Assembly: GCA_964423875.1 (NCBI GenBank)
Contig: CAYRGS010000135.1
Coordinates: forward strand, 1-8,040
From: CAYRGS01 sp964423875
Lineage (GTDB): Bacteria > UBA8248 > JACPRG01 > G963555815
Reading direction: 5' to 3'
DNA length: 8,040 bases
In this document: piece by piece, positions 1-7,025 of the stretch
How positions within the stretch are numbered: position 1 is the first letter of the stretch
Layout: each line of letters opens with the position of its first letter
The notes under the pieces: model-generated
Seen by the model: the letters and a program-made list of their open reading frames with translations, nothing else
The model's database searches: none
Told to the model about the DNA's origin: nothing
Position numbers and translations under genes: made by a program

Positions 1-188
1 GTCAGATAGTGGGGGCCGGAGCGATCATTGTGCGGCGGCGGGGAGCGTCCTATCACGCGGGCGACGGCGTTGGGACGGGCGGCGACTTCACCCTGTATGC
101 CCAGAGAGACGGCCGGGTTGAGTTCCAGACCCGGCGCGGCGGCCGAAAATTCATCCACGTCATCGAGGTTCCATCGGAATCGAGCTGA
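1..188 (+). CDS. rpmA: 50S ribosomal protein L27, C-terminal part
   Basis: This is the last 61 codons of ribosomal protein L27, read from position 3 to the TGA at 186-188. L27 is a large-subunit protein near the peptidyl-transferase centre. The visible part matches the second half of the family: VGAGAIIVRRRG, then a histidine-glycine-aspartate turn (YHAGDGVGTGGDFTLYA), then the strand around GRVEF and a basic RRGGRKFIHV segment. The conserved glycine-rich N-terminus lies outside the window, so completeness cannot be judged. The gene sits 12 bases ahead of obg, the classic rplU-rpmA-obg order, which supports the call and suggests co-transcription. Confidence 0.93.
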   Translation, partial: QIVGAGAIIVRRRGASYHAGDGVGTGGDFTLYAQRDGRVEFQTRRGGRKFIHVIEVPSESS

Positions 189-200
189 CCCCTCCAAAAA

Positions 201-1205
201 ATGTTTATTGACTCGGCGCGGATCACCGCACAAGGCGGAGACGGCGGCTGCGGATGCGTCAGCTTCCGGCGCGAAAAGTACGTCCCTCGTGGCGGTCCGG
301 ACGGCGGCGACGGCGGCGACGGCGGCGATGTCGTCCTCAAAGCGACTTCCTCCTCCAGCACCCTCCTTGCATTTCGATACAGAAGCATTGTACGGGCCAA
401 AAGAGGCGGACATGGCCGGGGTAAAGACCAGCACGGCCCAAGAGGCGAGGACACCCGGTTCGAGGTTTCCTCCGGAACGGTGGTGACCGACGAGGACACG
501 GGCGAGGTCCTGGCCGATTTGGCCGAAGAGGGCCAGGAAGCCATCGTCGCGCGCGGAGGCCGCGGGGGAAAGGGAAACGCCCGGTTCAAGTCCTCGACCC
601 ACCGCGCCCCCCGATTCGCCCAAGCGGGCCTGTCGGGTGAATCCAGGCCCCTCCTCCTCGAGTTGCATCTGTTGGCCGATGTGGGCATCATCGGCGCTCC
701 CAACGCGGGCAAGTCCTCTCTGCTGACCCGGATCTCCGATTCCCAGCCCCGGATCGCCGATTACCCGTTCTCGACCCTCGAGCCCGTCCTGGGCGTCGTC
801 CACGTCGGGGATTACGAATCTTTCGTGGCCGCGGACCTTCCCGGCCTTATCGAGGGCGCCCACCGGGGCAAAGGGCTCGGTTCGCAATTTCTTCAACACG
901 TCCGCCGCACGCGGGTCCTGGTGCATGTTGTCGAGATGCACCCGCCGGAAGGCGCGCCCGCGGACGCGTTTCGCGGCGTCTCGGCTGAACTGACACAATA
1001 TGACGAGTCCATCGCGGACAAACCCGTTCTCGTGGCCGCTAACAAGATCGACCTTCCCGGCGCCAGGGAGGCCTTGGCGGAATTCATGCGGGCCACGGGC
1101 CTGAGCGAGGTCTATCCCATCTCCGCGGCGACGGGCGAAGGGGTTTCCGCGCTGCTGCAAGCCGTGCGCGGGGTCCTTTCCCGGGAAGAAGCGTCCGTCT
1201 CATGA
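201..1205 (+). CDS. obg: GTPase Obg, ribosome-associated (short form)
   Basis: Obg is a GTPase that binds the large ribosomal subunit and acts in its late assembly and in stress signalling. The 334-residue protein begins MFIDSARI and shows the glycine-rich Obg fold at about 1-158. A 9-base unit (GACGGCGGC) repeated three times at 300-326 encodes the GGDGGDGGD stretch there. The G domain carries G1 GAPNAGKS (165-172), the switch threonine in YPFSTLEP (188-195), G3 DLPG (212-215), G4 NKID (281-284) and G5 SAAT (308-311). The protein ends just after the G domain, so it lacks the C-terminal OCT domain of Bacillus-type Obg; many Gram-negative forms also end early. The ribosome-binding site is weak, so translation may be coupled to rpmA. 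The stop overlaps the proB start as ATGA. Confidence 0.96.
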   Translation: MFIDSARITAQGGDGGCGCVSFRREKYVPRGGPDGGDGGDGGDVVLKATSSSSTLLAFRYRSIVRAKRGGHGRGKDQHGPRGEDTRFEVSSGTVVTDEDTGEVLADLAEEGQEAIVARGGRGGKGNARFKSSTHRAPRFAQAGLSGESRPLLLELHLLADVGIIGAPNAGKSSLLTRISDSQPRIADYPFSTLEPVLGVVHVGDYESFVAADLPGLIEGAHRGKGLGSQFLQHVRRTRVLVHVVEMHPPEGAPADAFRGVSAELTQYDESIADKPVLVAANKIDLPGAREALAEFMRATGLSEVYPISAATGEGVSALLQAVRGVLSREEASVS

Positions 1206-2380
1206 AGAAGATGGAAAAAACCCAGAACCGGCGCGCTCCCGCCGGGGAGCCCTTGCGCAGAGACACACTGGGGAGCTGCCGCCGCATCGTGATCAAGGTC
1301 GGCAGCAGCGTCCTGGCCGGTCCACGGCAAAGGGGATTGAACACGGGCTCGATCCGCTCGCTCGCCCGGCAGATCACCGGGCTTTGCCGGGAAGGCCGTC
1401 AGGTCGTCCTCGTTTCCTCTGGGGCCGTCAGCGTCGGGATCGAGGTCCTGGGCCTCAGAAGCTCCCCGAAGAACATGCCCCTGAAACAAGCGGCCGCGGG
1501 CGTCGGCCAGAGCCGGCTTATCCAGGAATACCAGAGGGGGTTTCAGGAAGAGGGAATCACCGTGGGCCAGATTCTCCTGACGCATGACGACGTCCACCAC
1601 AGAGAGCGCTTCCTCAATGCCCGGAACACGATATTCGCCATGCTGGAGCATAACGTCCTGCCCATAGTCAATGAAAACGATACGGTGTCGGTGGAAGAGA
1701 TCCGTTTCGGCGACAATGACACCCTCTCGGCTTTGATCGCCACCATGGTGGAAGCCGATCTGCTCATCATCCTGACGGATGTCGAAGGGCTGTTCACGTC
1801 CAACCCCGCTACAGACCCGGAGGCCAAGCTCCTTCCGGACGTGGACCGAATCGACGCCCGAATCGAGTCCATGGCGAAACGGGGAAAAAGCGAATTCGGG
1901 GCCGGCGGAATGATCACCAAGATTCGAGCGGTGAAAACCGTATCGGAAGCAGGAATTCCTGTCGTGATCACAGGTGGCCACCGTGAGGGAGTCTTGCAAT
2001 CCGTCCTGGCGGGCGACCGGGTGGGGACGTTTTTCCGCGCGGAACCCGCCCACCTGAGCGGCCGGAAGAGCTGGATCGCTTTCGCGCGTAGAGCGCAGGG
2101 AAAGATCATCGTGGACGAGGGAGCCCGCTCGGCCCTGACCGAAAAGGGGCGAAGCCTGCTTCCTTCCGGGGTGGTGGCGGTGGAAGGGATGTTCCAGTTC
2201 GGTGATTCGTCCGTGTGCTGCACCCCCAACGGGTGGGAGTTCGCCCGGGGTTTGGTCAATTACGGGTCCGCCGAACTGGACCGGATCAAGGGCCAGAAGA
2301 CCGCGGCCATTCAATCGATCCTCGGTTTCAAGGAATACGACGAGGTCATCCACCGGGACAACCTGGTCCTTCTTCATTGA
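1202..2380 (+). CDS. proB: Glutamate 5-kinase with C-terminal PUA domain
   Basis: ProB phosphorylates glutamate to glutamyl 5-phosphate with ATP, the first and usually feedback-inhibited step of proline synthesis in the cytoplasm. The 392-residue protein has an amino-acid-kinase domain at about 27-280: IVIKVGSS (29-36, with Lys32), VSSGAV (71-76), NEND (157-160), FGDND (169-173), LTDVEGLF (191-198) and GAGGM (233-237). A PUA domain follows at about 296-375 (GKIIVDEGA, PSGVVAVEG, FARGLVNY). It is about 25 residues longer than the E. coli enzyme because of a charged N-terminal leader. ATG 1202 overlaps the obg stop (ATGA). ATG 1211, three codons later, is a possible alternative start. proA is not nearby. 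Confidence 0.96.
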   Translation: MKKMEKTQNRRAPAGEPLRRDTLGSCRRIVIKVGSSVLAGPRQRGLNTGSIRSLARQITGLCREGRQVVLVSSGAVSVGIEVLGLRSSPKNMPLKQAAAGVGQSRLIQEYQRGFQEEGITVGQILLTHDDVHHRERFLNARNTIFAMLEHNVLPIVNENDTVSVEEIRFGDNDTLSALIATMVEADLLIILTDVEGLFTSNPATDPEAKLLPDVDRIDARIESMAKRGKSEFGAGGMITKIRAVKTVSEAGIPVVITGGHREGVLQSVLAGDRVGTFFRAEPAHLSGRKSWIAFARRAQGKIIVDEGARSALTEKGRSLLPSGVVAVEGMFQFGDSSVCCTPNGWEFARGLVNYGSAELDRIKGQKTAAIQSILGFKEYDEVIHRDNLVLLH

Positions 2381-2392
2381 GGCGATTGCGGT

Positions 2393-3133
2393 GTGAAATC
2401 CACCGATAATCCGGGCGGACGCACGAGCCGCATCGGCATTCTGGGGGGAACCTTCAACCCCATCCACGCCGGCCACCTGGTGGCGGCCGAGGAAGTGGGA
2501 AGAGATTTCAACCTGGACAAGGTTCTGCTGATTCCGGCCAATCTGCCTCCATTGAAGGAGCACGACGGCGTGATCACCTCGGAGCATCGGCTCCTCATGG
2601 TCTCGCTGGCCGCCCGAAGCAATCCAAGGCTGGAGGCCCGGGACCTGGAAATCAAGCGGGGGGAGGTCAGTTACACCATCGACACCGTGCGCGCCCTCAT
2701 CGAGGAAACCGGACCGTCCACGGAATTTTTCTTCATCATCGGCCAGGACGCCTTCCGGCACATCGGATCCTGGCGGGAAGCGAAGGCGCTTTTCGCGTTG
2801 ACCCACTTCGTCGTCGTCAGGCGCCCGACCCTTTCGGTCGATGAGATGATTGGGCTTCTGGTTGATTCCATCCAATCGGACGACGGAGAACCCGCGTTCG
2901 TGCGCACGGGATACGACAATCAGGTTGCGGCGGACGGCCTTCGCGTGGAGCCCCACGGCCGGGAAATCTGGTTGAAAGACATCCCCTACTTCGATGTCTC
3001 CTCCTCGTTGATCCGCAAACGGCTGGCCGAGCGGAGAAGCATTAAATATCTTGTCCCCGAACCGGTCGAGACCTACATTCTGGAGCACTTGCTGTATGCC
3101 CATTCGCCGGAGCCGAAAGTTGCCAGGTCCTGA
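2393..3133 (+). CDS. nadD: Nicotinate-nucleotide adenylyltransferase
   Basis: NadD joins AMP from ATP to nicotinic acid mononucleotide to make deaminated NAD, the central step of bacterial NAD synthesis. The 246-residue protein shows the nucleotidyltransferase signature GGTFNPIHAGH (18-28, with the paired histidines), SYTIDT (93-98), the GQDAF segment (117-121) and the late DVSSSLIRKR motif (201-210), equivalent to the family's ISSTxIR. It ends with the typical YILEHLLY helix. The start is GTG at 2393, preceded by TGAGG overlapping the proB stop (about 2378-2382). No ATG lies between this start and the essential GGTFNP motif. It is somewhat longer than typical (about 190-220 residues), with an insert around 145-185. 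Confidence 0.95.
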   Translation: MKSTDNPGGRTSRIGILGGTFNPIHAGHLVAAEEVGRDFNLDKVLLIPANLPPLKEHDGVITSEHRLLMVSLAARSNPRLEARDLEIKRGEVSYTIDTVRALIEETGPSTEFFFIIGQDAFRHIGSWREAKALFALTHFVVVRRPTLSVDEMIGLLVDSIQSDDGEPAFVRTGYDNQVAADGLRVEPHGREIWLKDIPYFDVSSSLIRKRLAERRSIKYLVPEPVETYILEHLLYAHSPEPKVARS

Positions 3134-3143
3134 AGGGGTCATG

Positions 3144-3560
3144 ATGGACACGGAGGAGAGAGGACTCCTGGCCTACCGCGCGGCCTCGGACAGAAAGGCC
3201 CTGGACATCGCCGTCTTGGATTTGCGGGAGATATCGAGCATCACCGACCTGTTCCTCGTCTGCTCAGGACAGAACCCCCGCCAGATGCGGGCCATCGCCG
3301 AAGAGATCGACAACCGGTTTTCCGAACGGGGGGTGGAACCCCTGTCCCGGGAAGGGACCGGCGAGGGAAGTTGGCTCCTCCTGGATTACGACGACTTGGT
3401 GATCCACATCTTCAGTGAGAACGCGCGGTTGTTTTATGACCTTGAGCGCCTGTGGACCCGGGCGCCGCGGCTCACCCGGCTCGCGGGTGAACCCATTGCG
3501 GAGCCGCTGGCGGCAGGAAAGCCGAAGCCGGCCGCGGCCCGAGCAGAAGGCGTTCCATGA
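3144..3560 (+). CDS. rsfS: Ribosomal silencing factor RsfS
   Basis: RsfS (YbeB/Iojap family) binds ribosomal protein L14 and blocks joining of the subunits when nutrients are scarce. The roughly 138-residue protein shows the family core: ALDIAVLDLREISSITDLFLV, then CSGQNPRQMRAIAEEI, then the pair EGTGEGSWLLLDYDDLVIHIF and FYDLERLW. A tail of about 30 residues rich in Ala, Pro and Lys follows and is not part of the conserved fold. AAGGGG at 3133-3138 lies five bases before ATG 3144. The adjacent in-frame ATG at 3141 would add one Met but leaves only two bases of spacing. nadD next to rsfS is a widely conserved pairing. The stop overlaps the next gene as ATGA. Confidence 0.93.
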   Translation: MDTEERGLLAYRAASDRKALDIAVLDLREISSITDLFLVCSGQNPRQMRAIAEEIDNRFSERGVEPLSREGTGEGSWLLLDYDDLVIHIFSENARLFYDLERLWTRAPRLTRLAGEPIAEPLAAGKPKPAAARAEGVP

Positions 3561-3916
3561 ACAAGAAAACCCTTGAAAAACATCGTCAGAAACTGATTGG
3601 GATTCGCCGCTCCCTCATGGGCGACGTCGACGCACGCATGCGGGACAGCCAGGAAATCGGCGACGACGGCATCCAGGACATCGCCGATCAAGCGACCGGC
3701 ATCAACACCCGCCAGATCCTGATCGGCTTGGGCGAAAAGGAGAGAGACCAGATCAAGCTGGTCGAGCTGGCTCTGGAGAAGATCTCCCACGAATCGTACG
3801 GGATCTGCGAGCGATGCGAAGGGAAGATCCCGGCCAAGCGCCTGGAGGCCATGCCCTATGCGCGTTTTTGCGTCTCCTGCCAAAGCGAGGCCGAACGGTC
3901 GCCCCATGAAATGTGA
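3557..3916 (+). CDS. DksA/TraR family C4 zinc-finger regulator
   Basis: The 119-residue protein is a DksA/TraR-type regulator. Known members insert a coiled coil into the secondary channel of RNA polymerase and change promoter response, often together with ppGpp. An N-terminal helical hairpin (about 3-75) carries DIADQA (41-46), which has the D-x-x-D-x-A pattern of the DksA coiled-coil tip. The C-terminal C4 zinc finger uses Cys84, Cys87, Cys105 and Cys108 (ICERCEG ... FCVSCQ). It is shorter than E. coli DksA (151 residues), so it falls between DksA and the small TraR proteins. I leave the symbol empty because the family has many paralogues. The start overlaps the rsfS stop (ATGA), so expression is probably coupled to the upstream operon. 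Confidence 0.88.
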   Translation: MNKKTLEKHRQKLIGIRRSLMGDVDARMRDSQEIGDDGIQDIADQATGINTRQILIGLGEKERDQIKLVELALEKISHESYGICERCEGKIPAKRLEAMPYARFCVSCQSEAERSPHEM

Positions 3917-3956
3917 CACACCGGCGCCCTTTCGGCTCTGAAGGCGGGGGACGACG

Positions 3957-5345
3957 ATGCCGGTCCGATTCCTGCTGACCTTCGTTCCCATCTGCGCGGG
4001 CGGTCTCTACCTGCTTACCCACCCATCGGGCAACGTCCCCATCNNNNNNNNNNAAAATCACACTTTTAATTTCAATCAGCTTTCTGACCGACAACTGGTT
4101 CGATACCTACGGCAACCTCGTGATGATCATAATTATTCTTCCGGTAGGCACACCATTGAATGTTACGAATGCTTCCAGGCTCCCCTGGCCGTGGTCGTTC
4201 TATGTTCCGCGTTGATCGGCGCCTTGGGGGCGGGAATCAGCGACGTGCCGTCCCGCCTCGCGAACCACTGGCAGAAAGCGCGCAAGCTTCGCGACGCCCG
4301 GAAACGCCAAGAGGCCGAGACCCTGTACCAGGCTGGCCTCGCGGCCCTTTCCTCGGGCGACAACCCGCTCGCCCGCCGTTCCCTGCGCCAAGCCCTGCGA
4401 AAAAACCCCGGCCACCACGCCGCCCTTCTCGAATCCGGAAACCTTCAACGCCGCCTTGGAAACCTGGAGGCCGCCTTCGACTTCCACCGCAAGGCCATCC
4501 AGACCGGGAGCAACGACCTTCGATTGATCGAAAGCCTAGCGGACGACTTCTCCGCCGCCGGACGCCCGGACGCGCTACGAGCGCTCGTGGAACGGGTCCG
4601 GCACGCCGGCGGCGCGGAGTCCATCCCCCTGGCGCACCTCCGGGACCTCTACGTCTCCAAGGGGGAATGGGAGACCGCGGTCAGGCTCCAGAACCAGCTC
4701 ATGCGCCTGCCCGGAGGGGACCGGGACGGGGACGCCCGGATGCTCCTCGCCAACCTGCTCTACGAAACCGGGTCGGGAAATGTGCGGAGCGGCAGGACCG
4801 AAATGGGCATCAACCAATTCAAAAAGGCCGTCCGGACCCATGGCGACTGCGTTCCGCCGCGTGTGGCGCTGGGGGACGCCCACCACCGCTCAGGAGAGCG
4901 GGACAAGGCGCTCCGCGTGTGGCGCGAGGGTTACGAACGGACAAGCGCGCCGATCTTCCTCGACCGGATCGTGTCTACGCTGAACCCCGGGGACTCGGGG
5001 GGGGGGGGGGGGGACGTGATCCAGACCCTTCACCGGCCGCTGCGCGGACGTCCCCCCGCCGAGCGATTGCGTCCCCCCCTGGCTGGGGCGTACCTGAGCC
5101 AGGGCCGTCCGGCGGACGCGCTAAATGCGTTGAGCGAACCATCCGAAAATTCGGCTCCGGCCGCCAAGGTCTTACGCGCGCGGGCGAGGCTGGAAATGGA
5201 GGACGTTGCCGGGGCGCGGTCCGAGCTGACCTCTGGACCGGAATCCGGCGGCGGGTTTCAGTGCTCGGCGTGCGGTCAGAGGACGGAAGAGTGGAGCGGA
5301 CGCTGCCCTTCCTGCGGCGGATGGGATACCTTCGGCGCGGCCTGA
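3957..5345 (+). CDS. LapA-LapB-like fusion: membrane segments, TPR repeats, rubredoxin-like knuckle (gap inside)
   Basis: One open frame joins three parts. First, MPVRFLLTFVPICAGGLYLL is a membrane helix, followed after the gap by PLAVVVLCSALIGALGAG (76-93) and a basic helix; this two-helix pattern resembles LapA (DUF1049). Second, TPR-like helices from about 107 (QEAETLYQAGLAALSSGD, LARRSLRQALRKNP, NLEAAFDFHRKAI) run to about 420. Third, a C-terminal knuckle has Cys436, Cys439, Cys450 and Cys453 (FQCSACG ... GRCPSCGGWD), as in LapB/YciM. In E. coli, LapB is an inner-membrane protein that controls LpxC turnover and so lipopolysaccharide amount; LapA is encoded beside it. Start ATG 3957 has GGGGGA five bases upstream. 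The ten Ns at 4044-4053 cut the frame, so continuity across them is assumed. G17 at 4997-5013 is in frame. The LapB-like part is solid; the fusion is inferred. Confidence 0.7.
   Translation: MPVRFLLTFVPICAGGLYLLTHPSGNVPIXXXXNHTFNFNQLSDRQLVRYLRQPRDDHNYSSGRHTIECYECFQAPLAVVVLCSALIGALGAGISDVPSRLANHWQKARKLRDARKRQEAETLYQAGLAALSSGDNPLARRSLRQALRKNPGHHAALLESGNLQRRLGNLEAAFDFHRKAIQTGSNDLRLIESLADDFSAAGRPDALRALVERVRHAGGAESIPLAHLRDLYVSKGEWETAVRLQNQLMRLPGGDRDGDARMLLANLLYETGSGNVRSGRTEMGINQFKKAVRTHGDCVPPRVALGDAHHRSGERDKALRVWREGYERTSAPIFLDRIVSTLNPGDSGGGGGDVIQTLHRPLRGRPPAERLRPPLAGAYLSQGRPADALNALSEPSENSAPAAKVLRARARLEMEDVAGARSELTSGPESGGGFQCSACGQRTEEWSGRCPSCGGWDTFGAA
4044..4053. other. Assembly gap (ten N)
   Basis: Ten ambiguous bases join two contigs. 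The number ten is probably a placeholder, so the true distance and even the adjacency are unknown. Sequence to the left is GC-rich coding sequence. The roughly 110 bases to the right are AT-rich and look foreign. Confidence 0.97.
4997..5013 (+). repeat. Homopolymer run of 17 G inside the TPR gene
   Basis: Seventeen consecutive G follow a C at 4996. They encode five glycines (residues 348-352 of the LapB-like protein) between two TPR-like regions. Both flanks read in the same frame, so this length keeps the C-terminal zinc knuckle in frame; 16 or 18 G would lose it. The tract could be a slippage-prone site or an assembly error. Confidence 0.95.
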
Positions 5346-5363
5346 GCGGGGCCGGCTCCCCGC
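5346..5363 (+). terminator. GC-rich hairpin just after the LapB-like gene (possible terminator)
   Basis: Directly after the stop codon, GCGGGG (5346-5351) and CCCCGC (5358-5363) form a perfect 6-base-pair stem with a 6-base loop. No T-run follows, so it is not a classical intrinsic terminator. Its place between two converging genes is what makes the reading plausible. Confidence 0.25.
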
Positions 5364-5404
5364 CGGGTCGGAGGCGGCGGTGACCGGTTTCCCGCGAAGT
5401 TTCG

Positions 5405-5416
5405 CCTTCTAGAAGG
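5405..5416. repeat. Perfect 12-bp palindrome CCTTCTAGAAGG between converging genes
   Basis: CCTTCTAGAAGG reads the same on both strands. It abuts a second small inverted repeat, GCGAA-GT-TTCGC, at 5394-5405. The 102-base gap between the LapB-like gene and the mltD-like gene otherwise shows no gene. Confidence 0.6.
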
Positions 5417-5447
5417 ATGTCCGTCCCAAAGGATCCAGTGCGAGTTT

Positions 5448-7025
5448 CTACTTTTTTGAAGACAGAGCGATCTTATCGCCGGGCATGATCAGGGCGTCTT
5501 TGGAGAGGTGGTTCCAGGACAGAAGATTCGCCACCGAGACCCCGTACCGGCGAGAGATATCCCAAATCGACTCACCCGACAGAACCACGTGAGCACCGGC
5601 CGGGCCCGCTGCGGGGCTTTCGATCTTCGCCCCCGCCGAGAGTTTCCCGGTGCGCGCCTTCGCCGGTTTCGGATTCTTCTCCGGAAGGATCAGCCGTTGT
5701 CCGATGACCAGCCGTCCGGGATCCTTCAGACCGTTGGCCTCGGCCAGGGCTTCTATCGTCGTCCCGAGATTTCGGGCGATCTCCCCCAGCGTATCCCCCT
5801 TTCGGACTTCATAGATCTTGCCGGTATACAGACTGGGCTTCCAATCCGCGATGGCCTTGGCCACTTTTTGGGAAACCCCGGGGGGGACCTTGATCTTGTA
5901 GCCGGGGTAGCCGGGAGGCGTCTTCCATCGGCGCAATTCCGGGTTCAGGGACCGGATGACGTTCATCGAGACGCCCGCGGCGGAGGCAATCCACCGCAGG
6001 TCGGTGGGCTGAAGGACGGGGACCTCTTCAAAACGCAAAGGAGGCTCATACTCCAGATCGGTGAACCCGTAAGCCTTCGGATTCTTGGCCAGGATGCGGG
6101 CCGCGACGAACTTCGGCACAAAGCTCCGGGTTTCCCGGGCGATCAGCCGGGTCTTGGCGAGCGTCCAGAAGTCTTTTCGCTTCAACCGATTCAGCCCGCG
6201 GCGAATCTTGCCCTCTCCGGCGTTGTAGCCCGCCTGGGCCAGGTGCCAGGAGCGGAACTTCTTGTGCAGGTCTTTGAAATACCGCGCGGCCGCCCGGGTG
6301 GCTTTGACCGGGTCGCGGCGTTCATCAATCCACCAATTGATCTTGAGGCCGTATCGCCGGGCGGTCGATCTCATGAACTGCCAGATCCCGCTGGCGCCCG
6401 CCATGGAGTAGGCCCTTGAGTTGAACCCGCTCTCGATCAAAGCGATATAGACCAGATCCTCCGGCACCCCTTCCTCGCGCATGATCCCGCGCATGAAATC
6501 CACATACCGGGTGGAACGCTCCAGCCATTTGGCAAAGGTGACCCGGCTGGGTCCAGTGTAATACCGGATAAACCAACGAACCTGAGCGTTGAGAACGATG
6601 GGGATCTGTGGACCGCCGTCCTTCTCGAGCCGGGTGTCCCCTTCAGATTCGATGCGGGCGTCCCCGTCTCGGGGCTCCGTCGGTGGGGCGGATTTCTTCG
6701 GCGACTCGGGGGCCGGACGGGAGGGGGCGATGACCGAATCAGGGGGCGTGTAGAGGCGTCCGATAACGGCCCGGTCGACGGGTCCTGCGCGTCTGCCTGG
6801 GGAATCGAGCCCGGCAGCCGGTGAAAAGGATTTTCCGGAGGGTTTCGCAATCCGCCCTGGAGTAAGCGGCTTTCCGCGGGATACGTCCCACGCCTTGGGT
6901 ATTAGCAGCGGCCCTGCGCTCTCCGGCACGGGGAGCGGCCCGATCACACGGTCCGGCTTCACCGGGGTCGCGGTGCAAGCGGCCAATGAGAACAGGAGCA
7001 AAACGGGAAAAACAAAGCGCGGCAT
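5448..7025 (-). CDS. mltD: MltD-like membrane-bound lytic murein transglycosylase (lipoprotein, SLT + LysM)
   Basis: The enzyme cleaves the MurNAc-GlcNAc bond of peptidoglycan with formation of an anhydro end, acting from the periplasmic side of a membrane. From ATG 7025 (CAT on the plus strand) it has 525 residues. A lipoprotein signal MPRFVFPVLLLFSLAAC has the lipobox LAAC at Cys17. A proline-rich, low-complexity spacer runs to about 145. The SLT domain lies at about 175-295, with catalytic Glu198 in IESGFN, then GASGIWQFM, DERRDP and QAGYNAGEGK. A degenerate LysM-like segment (about 341-382) is followed by two clear LysM modules (about 404-448, YEVRKGDTLGEIA, and 478-521, VVLSGESIWDISRRYG). 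It is longer than E. coli MltD (452). The frame stays open to an ATG at 7190, but the extra 55 residues look non-coding and would bury the signal peptide. ATG 7049 is another option. No strong ribosome-binding site precedes 7025. Confidence 0.92.
   Translation of the reverse strand: MPRFVFPVLLLFSLAACTATPVKPDRVIGPLPVPESAGPLLIPKAWDVSRGKPLTPGRIAKPSGKSFSPAAGLDSPGRRAGPVDRAVIGRLYTPPDSVIAPSRPAPESPKKSAPPTEPRDGDARIESEGDTRLEKDGGPQIPIVLNAQVRWFIRYYTGPSRVTFAKWLERSTRYVDFMRGIMREEGVPEDLVYIALIESGFNSRAYSMAGASGIWQFMRSTARRYGLKINWWIDERRDPVKATRAAARYFKDLHKKFRSWHLAQAGYNAGEGKIRRGLNRLKRKDFWTLAKTRLIARETRSFVPKFVAARILAKNPKAYGFTDLEYEPPLRFEEVPVLQPTDLRWIASAAGVSMNVIRSLNPELRRWKTPPGYPGYKIKVPPGVSQKVAKAIADWKPSLYTGKIYEVRKGDTLGEIARNLGTTIEALAEANGLKDPGRLVIGQRLILPEKNPKPAKARTGKLSAGAKIESPAAGPAGAHVVLSGESIWDISRRYGVSVANLLSWNHLSKDALIMPGDKIALSSKK

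Noticed and set aside
1112..3151. A 679-codon open frame on the minus strand across proB and nadD
   Set aside because: It lies opposite proB and nadD, which have clear catalytic motifs. The antisense product has no recognisable domain, and long antisense frames are expected in GC-rich DNA.
3957..4043. The segment before the gap as the start of an exosortase-like membrane protein
   Set aside because: Twenty-nine residues with one hydrophobic helix are too few to assign. A LapA-type first helix explains them together with the downstream LapA-like helix.
5256..5345. The Cys4 knuckle read as the N-terminus of RadA
   Set aside because: RadA also begins with a similar CxxC...CPxC motif. Here the knuckle is at the end of a TPR protein and is followed by a stop nine residues later, with no ATPase domain, which fits LapB instead.
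4160..5383. A 407-codon plus-strand frame overlapping the TPR gene
   Set aside because: The product is rich in Arg, Pro and Gly with no domain. The overlapping frame has TPR helices and a Cys4 knuckle, so this one is a shadow.
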